Shown here: piece after piece, positions 1-8,756 of the stretch
How positions within the stretch are numbered: the first letter of the stretch is position 1
How the letters are laid out: the number at the start of each line of letters is the position of its first letter
Source of the DNA: Clostridia bacterium
Lineage (GTDB): Bacteria; Bacillota; Clostridia; TANB77; CAG-465
Assembly (NCBI GenBank): GCA_028692955.1
Contig: JAQUWH010000003.1
Location: 1 to 64,000 of the forward strand
Direction of reading: 5' to 3'
Length of the DNA: 64,000 nucleotides
Translations under genes and position numbers: made by a program
The notes under the pieces: model-generated
What the model saw: only the letters and a program-made list of their open reading frames with translations
The model's database searches: none
What the model was told of the DNA's origin: nothing

Positions 1-784
1 AACTACTTGCTTCGTATTTTGCTACCCAGATTCCAGAAAGTTGTGTTTCCCCAAATGTAAATGCTGGATGCACTGTATATCCTTCTAGACTGCCTCCATC
101 ACTTGCTACATTACTTGTTCCACTTAAAAATTTGATGTTAATTTTCTCTGCGGTCGTTGTATGTGGATGATCTATCTTGTACGCATATCTTGGTATCCAT
201 ACCCAGTATGCTTTGTTACCATTATTATTTGTATATATATTTGCCCATTTCTTTTGTGCATAGTCATACCAGCTTGAATCTTTATCTGCTGCTGATATTT
301 CCATTTCACTTTCTACGTTACTTGCATCCCATTTTACTGCTTTTGTGGTAGCGCTTGGTAAATACGATAGATTTGGTTTGTTATATTTTAATCCACCCAC
401 TTCTACTGTACTTGTTTTTCCTATAATCTCCTCTACCATTTGTGCTCTTTTTGTATCTGATCCTGTATATACTAGTTTGCCTTGTTCTACTTTTAACTCA
501 CTATCATATTGAGTCACTCCTGGTACATAATCCGATACTTTTCCATTCATACTTGTTATATCAAATGTTCCGTCGTTTTTAGCAAGTTCATTTAGAGCGT
601 ATAGATTTAATTGCTCATTAATACTTGCTATATCACTTCTAAAAGTTGCTTCTTTTGCATTCTCTACTGGATTATTGTTATTTAATGTTAGTATTACTGC
701 AGCTGCCAATATGATAACTACGATTATCGTTATAACTAACGTGATAAGACTAATACCTCTCTTTGCATTTTCCTTTGTTTTCAC
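1..784 (-). CDS. Pilin-anchored surface protein, C-terminus off the window edge
   Basis: The reading frame is open to the left edge, so about 261 residues are visible and the C-terminus is missing. I chose the GTG at 784, because GGAGG lies eight bases before it and the resulting start (basic leader, then KRGISLI) matches the two pilins at 59-60 kb. The leader is followed by a hydrophobic helix ending LTLNNNNPVENA, nearly the same as in those pilins; like them it has no Glu at +5. The exposed part contains WVWIPRYAYKI and later GIWVAKYEAS. That pair recurs in Clostridia surface proteins and resembles the fold of formylglycine-generating enzymes, but I cannot assign an activity. It is probably a pilus-like or membrane-held surface protein. 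Confidence 0.75.
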   Translation of the reverse strand, partial: MKTKENAKRGISLITLVITIIVVIILAAAVILTLNNNNPVENAKEATFRSDIASINEQLNLYALNELAKNDGTFDITSMNGKVSDYVPGVTQYDSELKVEQGKLVYTGSDTKRAQMVEEIIGKTSTVEVGGLKYNKPNLSYLPSATTKAVKWDASNVESEMEISAADKDSSWYDYAQKKWANIYTNNNGNKAYWVWIPRYAYKIDHPHTTTAEKINIKFLSGTSNVASDGGSLEGYTVHPAFTFGETQLSGIWVAKYEASS

Positions 785-992
785 TACCAATTCCTCCATT
801 TTTACATTATTATATTAACTATTGTTTACATTTTTAATAGTTGTATTATATAACATATATTATTTATATTTTATCGTATGCCACTTCTTTTTGCAACTAT
901 TTTCGACATCTTTTTTTGATTGTTCCTTTATCCCTATTTTCCCCTTTTATCATTTCTAATATACATTCTTTCGAATCTAAAGTAGCAATATC

Positions 993-1021
993 TTGTAAAC
1001 TACTAGCAAATATGTTATACT
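993..1021 (+). promoter_or_regulatory. Promoter of the clpE-like gene
   Basis: TTGTAA (993-998), a 17-bp spacer and TATACT (1016-1021) with an extended TG at 1013-1014. Transcription would begin near 1028, inside the palindrome that follows. The start codons at 841 and further upstream are therefore untranslated. Confidence 0.65.
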
Positions 1022-1022
1022 T

Positions 1023-1051
1023 TATATATTGTATATCATATACAATATATA
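1023..1051. promoter_or_regulatory. 29-bp palindrome at the transcription start, likely operator
   Basis: Two perfect 14-bp arms (TATATATTGTATAT and its reverse complement) flank one central C at 1037. The palindrome begins two bases after the -10 box and covers the expected start of transcription, a classic repressor position. It does not look like the CtsR direct repeat that controls clp genes in many Firmicutes. The regulator is unknown. Confidence 0.6.
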
Positions 1052-1065
1052 TGGAGATGATAAAT

Positions 1066-3402
1066 TTGGTTTTATGTTCAGTATGTAAAAAGAATATGGC
1101 TGTCATATTTTTAAATAAATTTAATAGCGAAGGTAAGCCCACTGGTGAAACAACTGGCTTATGTGTTGATTGTGCCAAAAAGCAAGGTATCGACCCTCTT
1201 TCTAACATTATGAAAGAGATGGAAAATATTTCACCTGAGGATATGGAAAATATGTCAAAACAACTAGATGGTATGTTTGGCGGTCTTGGATTGGGGTCTA
1301 TGGACGAAAACTCTGATGAGGATTTAGATAGCGAATCAAAACCTAAAATGGGATTTGGTTTCTCTAATTTATTTAGCAATAGAAAACAAGATAATGAAGA
1401 TAGCAATACTGATGAAAAAGAAGAAAAGAAAGATAAAAAAAAGAAGAAAAAGACAAAATATTTAGACACTTTTGGTGAAAATTTAACAGAAAAAGCAAGA
1501 AATGGAAAACTTGATAAAGTCATCGGTAGAGAACGTGAACTTTCAAGAATGATACAAATATTAAATAGAAGAAGTAAAAACAATCCCGCTTTAATTGGTG
1601 AGCCAGGTGTTGGTAAAACAGCCATCGTTAATGCATTGGCACAAGAAATCGTAAACGGTAATGTACCTGGTAAATTAGTAAATAAAGAAGTATATATGAT
1701 TGATATGACTTCTTTAGTTGCAGGCACACAATTTAGAGGACAGTTTGAGTCTAGAATTAAGGGACTAATTGATGAAAGTAAATCTCTAGGAAATATTATC
1801 CTTGCTATTGATGAAGTACATAATATTGTTGGTGGACTAGAGCATGATAATTCAATGAACGCTGCTAATATGTTAAAGCCCGCTCTTGCCAATGGCTCTG
1901 TACAACTAATTGGTGCCACTACTCTAAAAGAATATAGACAATATATTGAAAAAGACAGTGCGTTGGAAAGAAGATTTCAACCTGTGGTTGTGGATGAACC
2001 AAGTAGTAAAGATTGTTTCGAAATATTAAAAGGTATTAAAGGATACTATGAAGAGTATCATAAAGTAACTATACCAGATGAAATATTAAAACAAGCCGTT
2101 AGTTTATCTGAAAAGTATATACATGATAGGTTTTTACCAGACAAAGCCATCGATTTAATTGATGAAGCTTGTGCTAGAGTAAACCTTGAGGACACTTTAC
2201 TTGCAAAGATTGAAAAACTACAAATACAACTAGAAAAAATCACTTCTGAAGAAGAAGAAATCGAAAATGAATTAGAGAAAAAAGATGATAAAAACAAAGA
2301 TGTAGTTGAAATTGACGCCTATGAAAAAGCTGCTAAAATAAAAGAAGAACAATGTAAAATTCAAAGTAAACTTGATAGTTTGATAAAGAAACAAAAGCCA
2401 AAAGAAGTTTCTTTTGATAATCTTGCTCAAGTAGTGGAATTATGGACAAAAATACCTGTTATGCGTGTGAAACAAACAGAAACAGAAAAGTTATTACATT
2501 TAAAAGAAAATTTAAGCAAAAGAATTCTTGGTCAAGATTTAGCAATAGAATCTATCTCTAATTCTATTTTACGTAAAAGAGCCAATATTAGAAATATACA
2601 AAGACCTCCTTCTTTTATCTTTGTTGGTCCTACTGGTGTTGGTAAAACAGCACTTGTCAAAGAACTAGCTTATGAATTATTTGATAACAAGGAGGCTATT
2701 ATAAAATTAGATATGTCAGAATATATGGAATCACATTCTGTTTCTAAATTGATAGGTTCTCCTCCTGGATATGTAGGTTATGATGAGGCAGGTCAGTTAA
2801 CAGAAAGAGTAAGAAGAAATCCATATAGTATTGTGCTATTTGATGAAATTGAAAAAGCACATCCAAGTATCTTTAATATATTACTTCAAATTTTAGATGA
2901 CGGAAAATTAACGGATTCTCAAGGCAGAAGTGTTTCTTTTAAACATACGATTGTCGTTCTTACTTCTAACCTTGGTACTAATTTCAAAAGTGATGGCTAT
3001 GGTTTTGCAACCAATGCAATTGATAGAGAATTACTTGATTCTAAAACAAGAGAAGCATTAAAAGAATTCTTTAGCCCTGAATTTTTAAATAGAATTAATG
3101 ATATTATTACCTTTAATAAACTAGAACTTGATACACTGACACAAATATCAGATTTACTACTAAAAGAATTACAAGATGAAACAAAAGAAAAGAATATACT
3201 CTTTACCTATGACATAGATGTTGTGAAGTATATTGTTGAAAAGGGATATAACGAAAAGTTTGGTGCTAGACCATTAAGACGTGCTATCCAAAAACATATT
3301 GAAGATTTACTTGCGATAGAATTTTTAAAAGGAAATTTAAAAGAAAATACAACTTACCATCTAACAAAAAAAAATGATAGTATAATTATTGAAAATATAT
3401 AA
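1066..3402 (+). CDS. clpE: ClpE-like ATP-dependent Clp protease ATP-binding subunit
   Basis: This is a Hsp100 unfoldase that would feed proteins to ClpP in the cytoplasm. It is about 778 residues from TTG 1066, which has GGAG nine bases upstream; ATG 1051 and 1057 are alternatives. The N-terminus has a four-cysteine zinc finger (CSVC at 4-7, CVDC at 33-36), as in ClpE, instead of the double Clp N-domain of ClpC. An acidic and then Lys-rich linker follows. The two AAA+ modules have Walker A motifs GEPGVGKT near residue 178 and GPTGVGKT near 521, with a UVR-like coiled coil between them. A DGYGFATN segment fits the ClpP-docking loop. It is a single-gene unit between its own promoter and terminator. 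Confidence 0.9.
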   Translation: MVLCSVCKKNMAVIFLNKFNSEGKPTGETTGLCVDCAKKQGIDPLSNIMKEMENISPEDMENMSKQLDGMFGGLGLGSMDENSDEDLDSESKPKMGFGFSNLFSNRKQDNEDSNTDEKEEKKDKKKKKKTKYLDTFGENLTEKARNGKLDKVIGRERELSRMIQILNRRSKNNPALIGEPGVGKTAIVNALAQEIVNGNVPGKLVNKEVYMIDMTSLVAGTQFRGQFESRIKGLIDESKSLGNIILAIDEVHNIVGGLEHDNSMNAANMLKPALANGSVQLIGATTLKEYRQYIEKDSALERRFQPVVVDEPSSKDCFEILKGIKGYYEEYHKVTIPDEILKQAVSLSEKYIHDRFLPDKAIDLIDEACARVNLEDTLLAKIEKLQIQLEKITSEEEEIENELEKKDDKNKDVVEIDAYEKAAKIKEEQCKIQSKLDSLIKKQKPKEVSFDNLAQVVELWTKIPVMRVKQTETEKLLHLKENLSKRILGQDLAIESISNSILRKRANIRNIQRPPSFIFVGPTGVGKTALVKELAYELFDNKEAIIKLDMSEYMESHSVSKLIGSPPGYVGYDEAGQLTERVRRNPYSIVLFDEIEKAHPSIFNILLQILDDGKLTDSQGRSVSFKHTIVVLTSNLGTNFKSDGYGFATNAIDRELLDSKTREALKEFFSPEFLNRINDIITFNKLELDTLTQISDLLLKELQDETKEKNILFTYDIDVVKYIVEKGYNEKFGARPLRRAIQKHIEDLLAIEFLKGNLKENTTYHLTKKNDSIIIENI

Positions 3403-3405
3403 TTT

Positions 3406-3442
3406 AAAATAAGACATATGTAATAGCATATGTCTTATTTTT
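3406..3442 (+). terminator. Rho-independent terminator after clpE-like gene
   Basis: A 15-bp perfect stem (AAAATAAGACATATG and its complement) with a 6-nt loop, followed by a T-run, begins four bases after the stop codon. Confidence 0.9.
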
Positions 3443-3464
3443 TATATAAAAGCAGGCTAATCAC

Positions 3465-3493
3465 TTTACTTTTTATGTTAAGTGCTATATAAT
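3465..3493 (+). promoter_or_regulatory. Promoter of the HTH-PIN gene
   Basis: TTTACT (3465-3470), 17-bp spacer, TATAAT (3488-3493). The untranslated leader is about 100 nt. It holds an extra strong Shine-Dalgarno-like GGAGG at 3534 with no convincing start codon behind it. Confidence 0.55.
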
Positions 3494-3602
3494 ATTAGGA
3501 GTTGGATTACATTATTTTATTCTTAAATAAGAAGGAGGAGAGTTTTTTATTATTGTCAAAACGTATTTATCTAGTTTTATTTAATTTAAGGAGATGTTCT
3601 AT

Positions 3603-4610
3603 ATGGCAAAACGTACTAACAAAATGATTGAAGAAGATTGCAAGCGGATTAAAGAGGCGGCTAAGACGGCTACTAGTTTTAAAGAATTAGAACAACTTAC
3701 AGGATTATCTTATTCTGCTATTAATACAACTCTTCAGAAGCACCCTATCATTCAGAAGCGGATTAAAGAACAGATAGCAAATAATAAAGAATTAATAGTA
3801 CTTCCAGGCAACTTTACTTCACAAGGGGATGTCAAGGTAGATGACACTGAAAACGGTAAAAAATATGTTATTGATGCCTCTATATCGGGTGTTGATTCTA
3901 TTCTTGAATTTATCTCTAATAGGATAAATGAAGGACATAAAATCGTCTTCACAAGTGTCTCAATACATGAATTCACTAAGTTACAACTTGGCAATGATCA
4001 ATCTGGTTTTGATGCTAGACATATTCTAAACTCTGCAGCAGAAAATCCAGATAATTTCGAGACAGTATTGATTGACGAGAATTACGAAAGTCCTGATGAT
4101 TGCATAATTCAATATTGCGCTAAAGAAAAGGAAAATGTCGTCTTGCTTACGTCAGATAAAAATATGGCATTAAGAGCAAGATGCCTTGATGTAGAAGTAC
4201 AGTTCTTAAAAAAAGCGACTAAGACCTCTGCACCTATTCCGCCGCCAAAGAGATATTTTGATAACAATAAACATCAAATTTCTCTTTGCACCCTTTACCC
4301 TGCTTTTTTTGCTTATGGTCAATTAATCATTAACGAGTTTACAACATCAACAAGGGCTATTGCAGTATGGTCAGGCAACTCCATATATACAAATGGAACA
4401 AAACAATTGATGATTGGAGATGATGTCCTCGTCGCATCAAAGAAATTGAATTATATAACTTTTGCGCACTACAAGGTAAAATATATACGCCCACAAGATA
4501 ACTGTGAGTTTATATACTCTGCTAGAGTATATAATAAAGAAGACGTAAAACACCTTAACAAAGATTACAAGTCATTTGTAAACGATTTTAAAATCAAATG
4601 TGATTTATAA
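3603..4610 (+). CDS. HTH plus PIN-domain putative ribonuclease
   Basis: Predicted 335-residue cytoplasmic protein. The start is ATG 3603, because the ATG at 3594 lies inside the AAGGAGATG ribosome site. Residues about 10-60 look like a helix-turn-helix or adaptor domain. Residues 86-200 are a PIN nuclease fold with all the acidic positions visible: D91 (YVIDAS), E123 (SIHEF), D165/D166 and D185 (LLTSDKNMALRAR). The C-terminal third is beta-rich and resembles a TRAM/S1-like RNA-binding barrel. PIN domains cleave single-stranded RNA with metal ions. No antitoxin-sized partner gene is adjacent, so a housekeeping RNase is more likely than a toxin. Its RNA target is unknown. Confidence 0.7.
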   Translation: MAKRTNKMIEEDCKRIKEAAKTATSFKELEQLTGLSYSAINTTLQKHPIIQKRIKEQIANNKELIVLPGNFTSQGDVKVDDTENGKKYVIDASISGVDSILEFISNRINEGHKIVFTSVSIHEFTKLQLGNDQSGFDARHILNSAAENPDNFETVLIDENYESPDDCIIQYCAKEKENVVLLTSDKNMALRARCLDVEVQFLKKATKTSAPIPPPKRYFDNNKHQISLCTLYPAFFAYGQLIINEFTTSTRAIAVWSGNSIYTNGTKQLMIGDDVLVASKKLNYITFAHYKVKYIRPQDNCEFIYSARVYNKEDVKHLNKDYKSFVNDFKIKCDL

Positions 4611-4615
4611 TCTCA

Positions 4616-4653
4616 AAATCCTAGCTACAATATGTGGCTAGGATTTCTTTTTT
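4616..4653. terminator. Bidirectional terminator between HTH-PIN gene and bofC-like gene
   Basis: AAATCCTAGC pairs with GCTAGGATTT around a 12-nt loop and is followed by CTTTTTT on the plus strand. The genes on either side converge. Confidence 0.8.
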
Positions 4654-4666
4654 CTATAAATCTATT

Positions 4667-5248
4667 TTAACTTTCAATATCTTCTATAATTAGATTTAAC
4701 TCAAGTTGTGAATTTGCTTTAATGCCTTCATTTAATTCTTCAAGTAACTCTGGGCGTATCAATTCTTGTGATATGTCAATTGTCTTATATAATGTACTAA
4801 CACTATCATCTACTACGTTATAGATATTAACCACTCCTTCTTCTAATTTAACATTAAAGTGGTTTGGACAATTACTATTAATCACTCTTTTGTATACAAG
4901 ACGTTCATTACTTTCTTCTTCTATGTTATATTCTAATTTTTTCTCTTTTTGTTTTGACACTTCTTGTTCTTTTAATTTATCTAATGTTATTCCATATACG
5001 ATTTCTTTACTTTCTATCTTCTCATTACATAGCTTGTAATAATCAATATAGGTAAGCTCTATATCATACGTTTTAGTAGATACTGTCTGATAGACGTTTA
5101 CCTCATCTTCTATAATCGGCTCTTTCTTTACGATATATGAATCATCATGATTTTTCATAGAAACCACAATTCCTATGACAACCCCTGCTATTAATAAACA
5201 AACTGTAACTCCTGCAATAATAATTCTATATTTTGTTTTGTTACTCAT
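4667..5248 (-). CDS. BofC-like membrane-anchored protein
   Basis: A 193-residue protein starting at ATG 5248 behind AAGGTGAG. It has one N-terminal membrane segment (about residues 9-30) and an extracytoplasmic domain. The C-terminal half (CPNHFNVKLEEG, then a TIDIS segment, then GIKANSQLELN near the end) follows the pattern of the BofC C-terminal domain. In Bacillus, BofC acts in the space between forespore and mother cell to restrain SpoIVB-dependent activation of pro-sigmaK. That fits a spore former, but many Clostridia proteins carry this domain without proven function. It stands alone, downstream of comEC on the same strand. Confidence 0.55.
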   Translation of the reverse strand: MSNKTKYRIIIAGVTVCLLIAGVVIGIVVSMKNHDDSYIVKKEPIIEDEVNVYQTVSTKTYDIELTYIDYYKLCNEKIESKEIVYGITLDKLKEQEVSKQKEKKLEYNIEEESNERLVYKRVINSNCPNHFNVKLEEGVVNIYNVVDDSVSTLYKTIDISQELIRPELLEELNEGIKANSQLELNLIIEDIES

Positions 5249-5319
5249 ATTTCTCACCTTAATTATATTTTTAACTAATTTTCATACTTTATACAAAATT
5301 TGGGATTTTTGTGTTAATA

Positions 5320-7095
5320 TTACTTTAATTTTATAGCTCCACTCAATTCTGTTATCTTTATATCAAAGCCAAAACGATTCAGTTTATCTATTGTCTCTTT
5401 GTTAGGATGCCCAAATTTTTCTTTTTTTGAAGATATTACAGCTGTACAAGCATTGATATTTGCTAAAAAATCAGCACCACTGGATGTATTTGAACCATGA
5501 TGCCCAATTTGAATTGCATCTATATTTTTTATCTCTCCTATCATTTTAGAGTGCTTTAGTAGCTCTCTTTCACTTTCTATTGTGGCATCTCCCATAAATA
5601 ATATTTTTTTACTGTTCGTATTTACTAATAAGATAAGTGAATTTGCATTTAAACTATCCTCTGCTATGATTGTTTTTTCATCCGGTGGCGAGAGTACTTT
5701 TACTTTTATTTTTCCAATTGTGATTTCCTCATCTCTACTAACTATTTTTCTTGGAATATTATTTGCAATTAATAGCTTTTCTATGACATCTTCTCCCTTT
5801 TTTGGTATAGAATAATATACTTCTTTGACAACTACCTTTTCTATTATTTCTGCCATCCCATTGATGTGATCATCATGTAGATGTGTAAAAAAAACAGCAT
5901 CAATTTTATGAATTGCTTTTGCTTTTAGAAAATTACTTAATATATTCGAGGCTAAGTTTTTACTAGTAGATCCTATATCGACTACCATAATCTTTCTATT
6001 TTTTCGTATTATTGCCATATTCCCTTGGCCTACATTAAAAAAATATATATATTCCTCAAAATAAACACGATAGATATACATTGATATATTATACAAAACA
6101 ATTAAAATAGTGAGTAAAAAAGCAATATTTCTTACGATATTTTTGTTTTTCTTATCAAATAAAGCTGGAATATATTTTTTATAGCTAAAAATTCCTAATA
6201 AAAGATAATAGCTAAAAATTTCAAATAGAGATTGTCTTGGAATAGAAATAGTAAGGTAGTTGATATCTTTCATGAACTCTAATAATTGAAGAATAAGTCT
6301 AAGTGATGTAATATTGGAAAAAACGAGTATATGAGAAATATATGGAATAAAGATACAAAATAACGTAAAAAATCCTATTAGAAATTGAAAGGATAATAGA
6401 ACACTAACTACTAGGTTTGAGAGAACGGAAATTAGCTCAAAGGAACCACTAAAATATACCTGCACTGGTAATATCATGGCAAGTGAAGAAAGATTAAGAG
6501 AAATAGTACTAACAATAAATTTTGTGACAATATTTAATGAAAATCTGGTATCAAAATAACTATAAATAAATTGGTAGAATGAAATAATACCTAAAGTAGA
6601 TAAAAAAGACATAATGCATCCTAAATTAAAGATGCTATAAGGATTAATAATAAGTACATAAAGAAAGGCAATTGTGATATTAAAGTAACGATTTACTTTT
6701 TGCTTTTTATATTTCTGAGTAACAACTAATAAACTCATAATACAGGCTCTTATAACTGAGATTGAAAGTCCAGATATGACGGTAAATAGTATTAAAATAA
6801 TACCGTAGATACCAACGATAGTTCTGGTTCTTTTCCCTTTTACAATAAAACCTACTACCATTAATAAATAGGTCATATGCATACCAGAAACAGAAAGCAT
6901 ATGTGTAATACCATTCTTATCAAATAAACTGGCTATATTTTCCTCTAATTCAATATCCTCGCCATATATCATTGTTTTGAATAACTCTAAACTACTATCT
7001 TTTGCAATACTATTCATCCTATATGTAATAGCATTTCTTAAAAAATAGCCAAGTTTTAGGATAGGATTACCAAACCTCTCTCCTACTTTTTCCAT
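5320..7095 (-). CDS. comEC: ComEC/Rec2 DNA-uptake channel, main part (separated by a frameshift)
   Basis: Competence channel that passes single-stranded DNA through the membrane. The N-terminal half of this piece is a polytopic competence domain with the marker LSVSGMHMTYLL. The C-terminal half is an extracellular metallo-beta-lactamase-like domain (FTHLHDDHINGM, then LFMGDATIESE and IGHHGSNTSS), as in full ComEC. The frame is open upstream of ATG 7095 and would continue smoothly from the piece at 7103-7579 if one base near 7117 were removed. No comEA or comEB gene is nearby. Whether the gene works depends on whether the frameshift is real. Confidence 0.85.
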   Translation of the reverse strand: MEKVGERFGNPILKLGYFLRNAITYRMNSIAKDSSLELFKTMIYGEDIELEENIASLFDKNGITHMLSVSGMHMTYLLMVVGFIVKGKRTRTIVGIYGIILILFTVISGLSISVIRACIMSLLVVTQKYKKQKVNRYFNITIAFLYVLIINPYSIFNLGCIMSFLSTLGIISFYQFIYSYFDTRFSLNIVTKFIVSTISLNLSSLAMILPVQVYFSGSFELISVLSNLVVSVLLSFQFLIGFFTLFCIFIPYISHILVFSNITSLRLILQLLEFMKDINYLTISIPRQSLFEIFSYYLLLGIFSYKKYIPALFDKKNKNIVRNIAFLLTILIVLYNISMYIYRVYFEEYIYFFNVGQGNMAIIRKNRKIMVVDIGSTSKNLASNILSNFLKAKAIHKIDAVFFTHLHDDHINGMAEIIEKVVVKEVYYSIPKKGEDVIEKLLIANNIPRKIVSRDEEITIGKIKVKVLSPPDEKTIIAEDSLNANSLILLVNTNSKKILFMGDATIESERELLKHSKMIGEIKNIDAIQIGHHGSNTSSGADFLANINACTAVISSKKEKFGHPNKETIDKLNRFGFDIKITELSGAIKLK

Positions 7096-7102
7096 ATCAT
7101 AA

Positions 7103-7579
7103 CTACTTATGATACCGACTAATTCCTAATGAGTTCAAATATAGTTTATAATCAAATTCATAAGGATTTCCTAGCTTTTGTGGTATTGTTATCTTTCCCC
7201 TACATGAGATCACATCTCCATATTGAAACTTTCCGTATCTTTCAAAATCTATCGTTTCTTCTTTTTTACCATACAAATTTAGTAAAAATTTATTATGATT
7301 ATACTCCACAAGATAGGTTATTTTTTCATCACTTACCTTTTGTAATTGTATAATCATACAATTTTTTCTAGAATATCCTTCCTCATTTTCGTATTTAAAA
7401 TGATAAGTATAGATTGCATTTGCTAAACGAATAGTAAAAACAATAAGAACGGTTATCATCATTAATTTTATCTGTTTTTTCATACTATTATTATACTTTA
7501 TGGCAAAGTAAATTGAAATATTTTGCGTTTTTAATTTTAGGACGAGTTTTGTCGATAACATTTGTATGCTACTTTTCAT
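7103..7579 (-). CDS. comEC: ComEC N-terminal piece, frameshifted from the rest
   Basis: A membrane segment is followed by the small OB-like domain found at the start of ComEC, ending NPYEFDYKLYLNSLGIS and then RYHK-stop. The other frame reads GIISSYDMEKVGERFG directly after LGIS. One extra C at 7117, or two missing bases, therefore splits a normal gene. The start is uncertain: ATG 7579 has no ribosome site, and ATG 7483 (MKKQIKL) begins just before the first helix. Confidence 0.75.
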   Translation of the reverse strand: MKSSIQMLSTKLVLKLKTQNISIYFAIKYNNSMKKQIKLMMITVLIVFTIRLANAIYTYHFKYENEEGYSRKNCMIIQLQKVSDEKITYLVEYNHNKFLLNLYGKKEETIDFERYGKFQYGDVISCRGKITIPQKLGNPYEFDYKLYLNSLGISRYHK

Positions 7580-7608
7580 ATATTACTATATAAAACTAGG
7601 AGGTCGTT

Positions 7609-8685
7609 ATGATAACGTTAAGTGTTTGTATGATTGTAAAAAATGAGGAGGATGTTCTCGGAAGGTGCCTTGATAATGTAAAAGAAATAGCAGATGAAAT
7701 TATTATTGTGGATACCGGCTCTACGGATAAGACAAAACATATTGCAAAAAAATATACAAGAAAAGTATACGATTTTGAATGGTGTGATGATTTTTCCAAA
7801 GCTAGAAATTATTCTTTTTCAAAAGCAACGAAAGAATATATCATGTGGTTAGATGCAGATGATATTATACTGGAAAAAGATAGAATTGCTATTAAAAACT
7901 TAAAAAGTACATTAGACCCTAATACAGATGTTGTGATGTTAAACTATAACGCTGCTTTTGATGAAAATGGTGAGCCTACTTTTAGTTATAGCAGAGAAAG
8001 AATCTTAAAAAGAGAAAAAAACTTTCAATGGTCTGGTCATATTCATGAAGTAATCACGCCTTCTGGTAATGTTATTTACAACGACGCAGCTATTACCCAT
8101 AAAAAAATACATGCAGGTGACCCAAAAAGAAATTTAAAAATATATGAAAAAATGCTAGAAGAAGGGATTACATTTAGTGCAAGAGAAAAATATTATTATG
8201 CCAGAGAACTATATTATAACCACGAATATGAAAAAGCAGTTACCGTATTAGAGGATTTTCTAAATTCAGAAGAAGGATGGATTGAAAATAACATCAATGC
8301 CTGTCTTGATTTGTACCATTGTTATATCTACCTTGGAAAAGATAAAGAATCTCTCCTTTCCCTTTTAAGAAGTTTCTCTTATGACACGCCAAGAGCAGAA
8401 ATTTCATGTAATATTGGTAATTATTTCTTTGAAAAGCAACAATACAATATTGCTATTTTCTGGTATAAACTCGCTGTTACCAAAAGACCTAACACACAGA
8501 ATGGAGGCTTCTGTCTCATCGATTGTTATGGTTATATCCCCTATCTGCAACTTTGTATCTGCTATTACAAACTAGGGGAATATGAACTTTCTAGAGAATA
8601 TAACGAAATGGCTGGAAGAATCAAACCAAATGACAAAATCTATTTAAAGAATAAAGACTTTTTTGATAATAGCAATTTATCTTAA
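7609..8685 (+). CDS. Family 2 glycosyltransferase with C-terminal TPR-like repeats
   Basis: A 358-residue cytoplasmic enzyme behind a strong AGGAGGT site. The N-terminus (SVCMIVKNEED, then IIIVDTGSTDKT, then YIMWLDADD) is a GT-A nucleotide-sugar fold of the kind seen in peptide and protein glycosyltransferases. The second half is helical with TPR-like spacing and would bind a protein substrate. The next gene encodes a Thr-rich collagen-like spore protein. In Clostridioides difficile a glycosyltransferase gene (sgtA) beside bclA3 modifies that collagen protein, so this enzyme plausibly glycosylates its neighbour. The substrate assignment is inference. Confidence 0.85.
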   Translation: MITLSVCMIVKNEEDVLGRCLDNVKEIADEIIIVDTGSTDKTKHIAKKYTRKVYDFEWCDDFSKARNYSFSKATKEYIMWLDADDIILEKDRIAIKNLKSTLDPNTDVVMLNYNAAFDENGEPTFSYSRERILKREKNFQWSGHIHEVITPSGNVIYNDAAITHKKIHAGDPKRNLKIYEKMLEEGITFSAREKYYYARELYYNHEYEKAVTVLEDFLNSEEGWIENNINACLDLYHCYIYLGKDKESLLSLLRSFSYDTPRAEISCNIGNYFFEKQQYNIAIFWYKLAVTKRPNTQNGGFCLIDCYGYIPYLQLCICYYKLGEYELSREYNEMAGRIKPNDKIYLKNKDFFDNSNLS

Positions 8686-8756
8686 CTATTATCATTACAC
8701 CATTATTAAAACAATAAATGAAAATGTATTTGATAATACATAGAAAGGAGCTTAAA

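Noticed and set aside
1023-1051. CtsR operator upstream of the clpE-like gene
   Set aside because: CtsR binds a direct heptad repeat of the GGTCAAA type. The element here is an inverted repeat with a different sequence.
897-1919. Long minus-strand frame of 340 codons opposite the clpE-like gene
   Set aside because: It is the antisense shadow of the AAA+ coding sequence, rich in Ser, Phe and Leu with no start signal; the plus-strand protein has all expected motifs.
3553-3627. Possible 24-residue leader peptide (TTG start) overlapping the HTH-PIN gene start
   Set aside because: The GGAGG at 3534 is 14 bases from the TTG, too far, and the peptide has no recognisable regulatory codons.
7103-7120. 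Programmed +1 frameshift in comEC
   Set aside because: No known slippery sequence or internal Shine-Dalgarno stimulator is visible. A mutation or sequencing error is the simpler explanation, kept only as one option in the finding.
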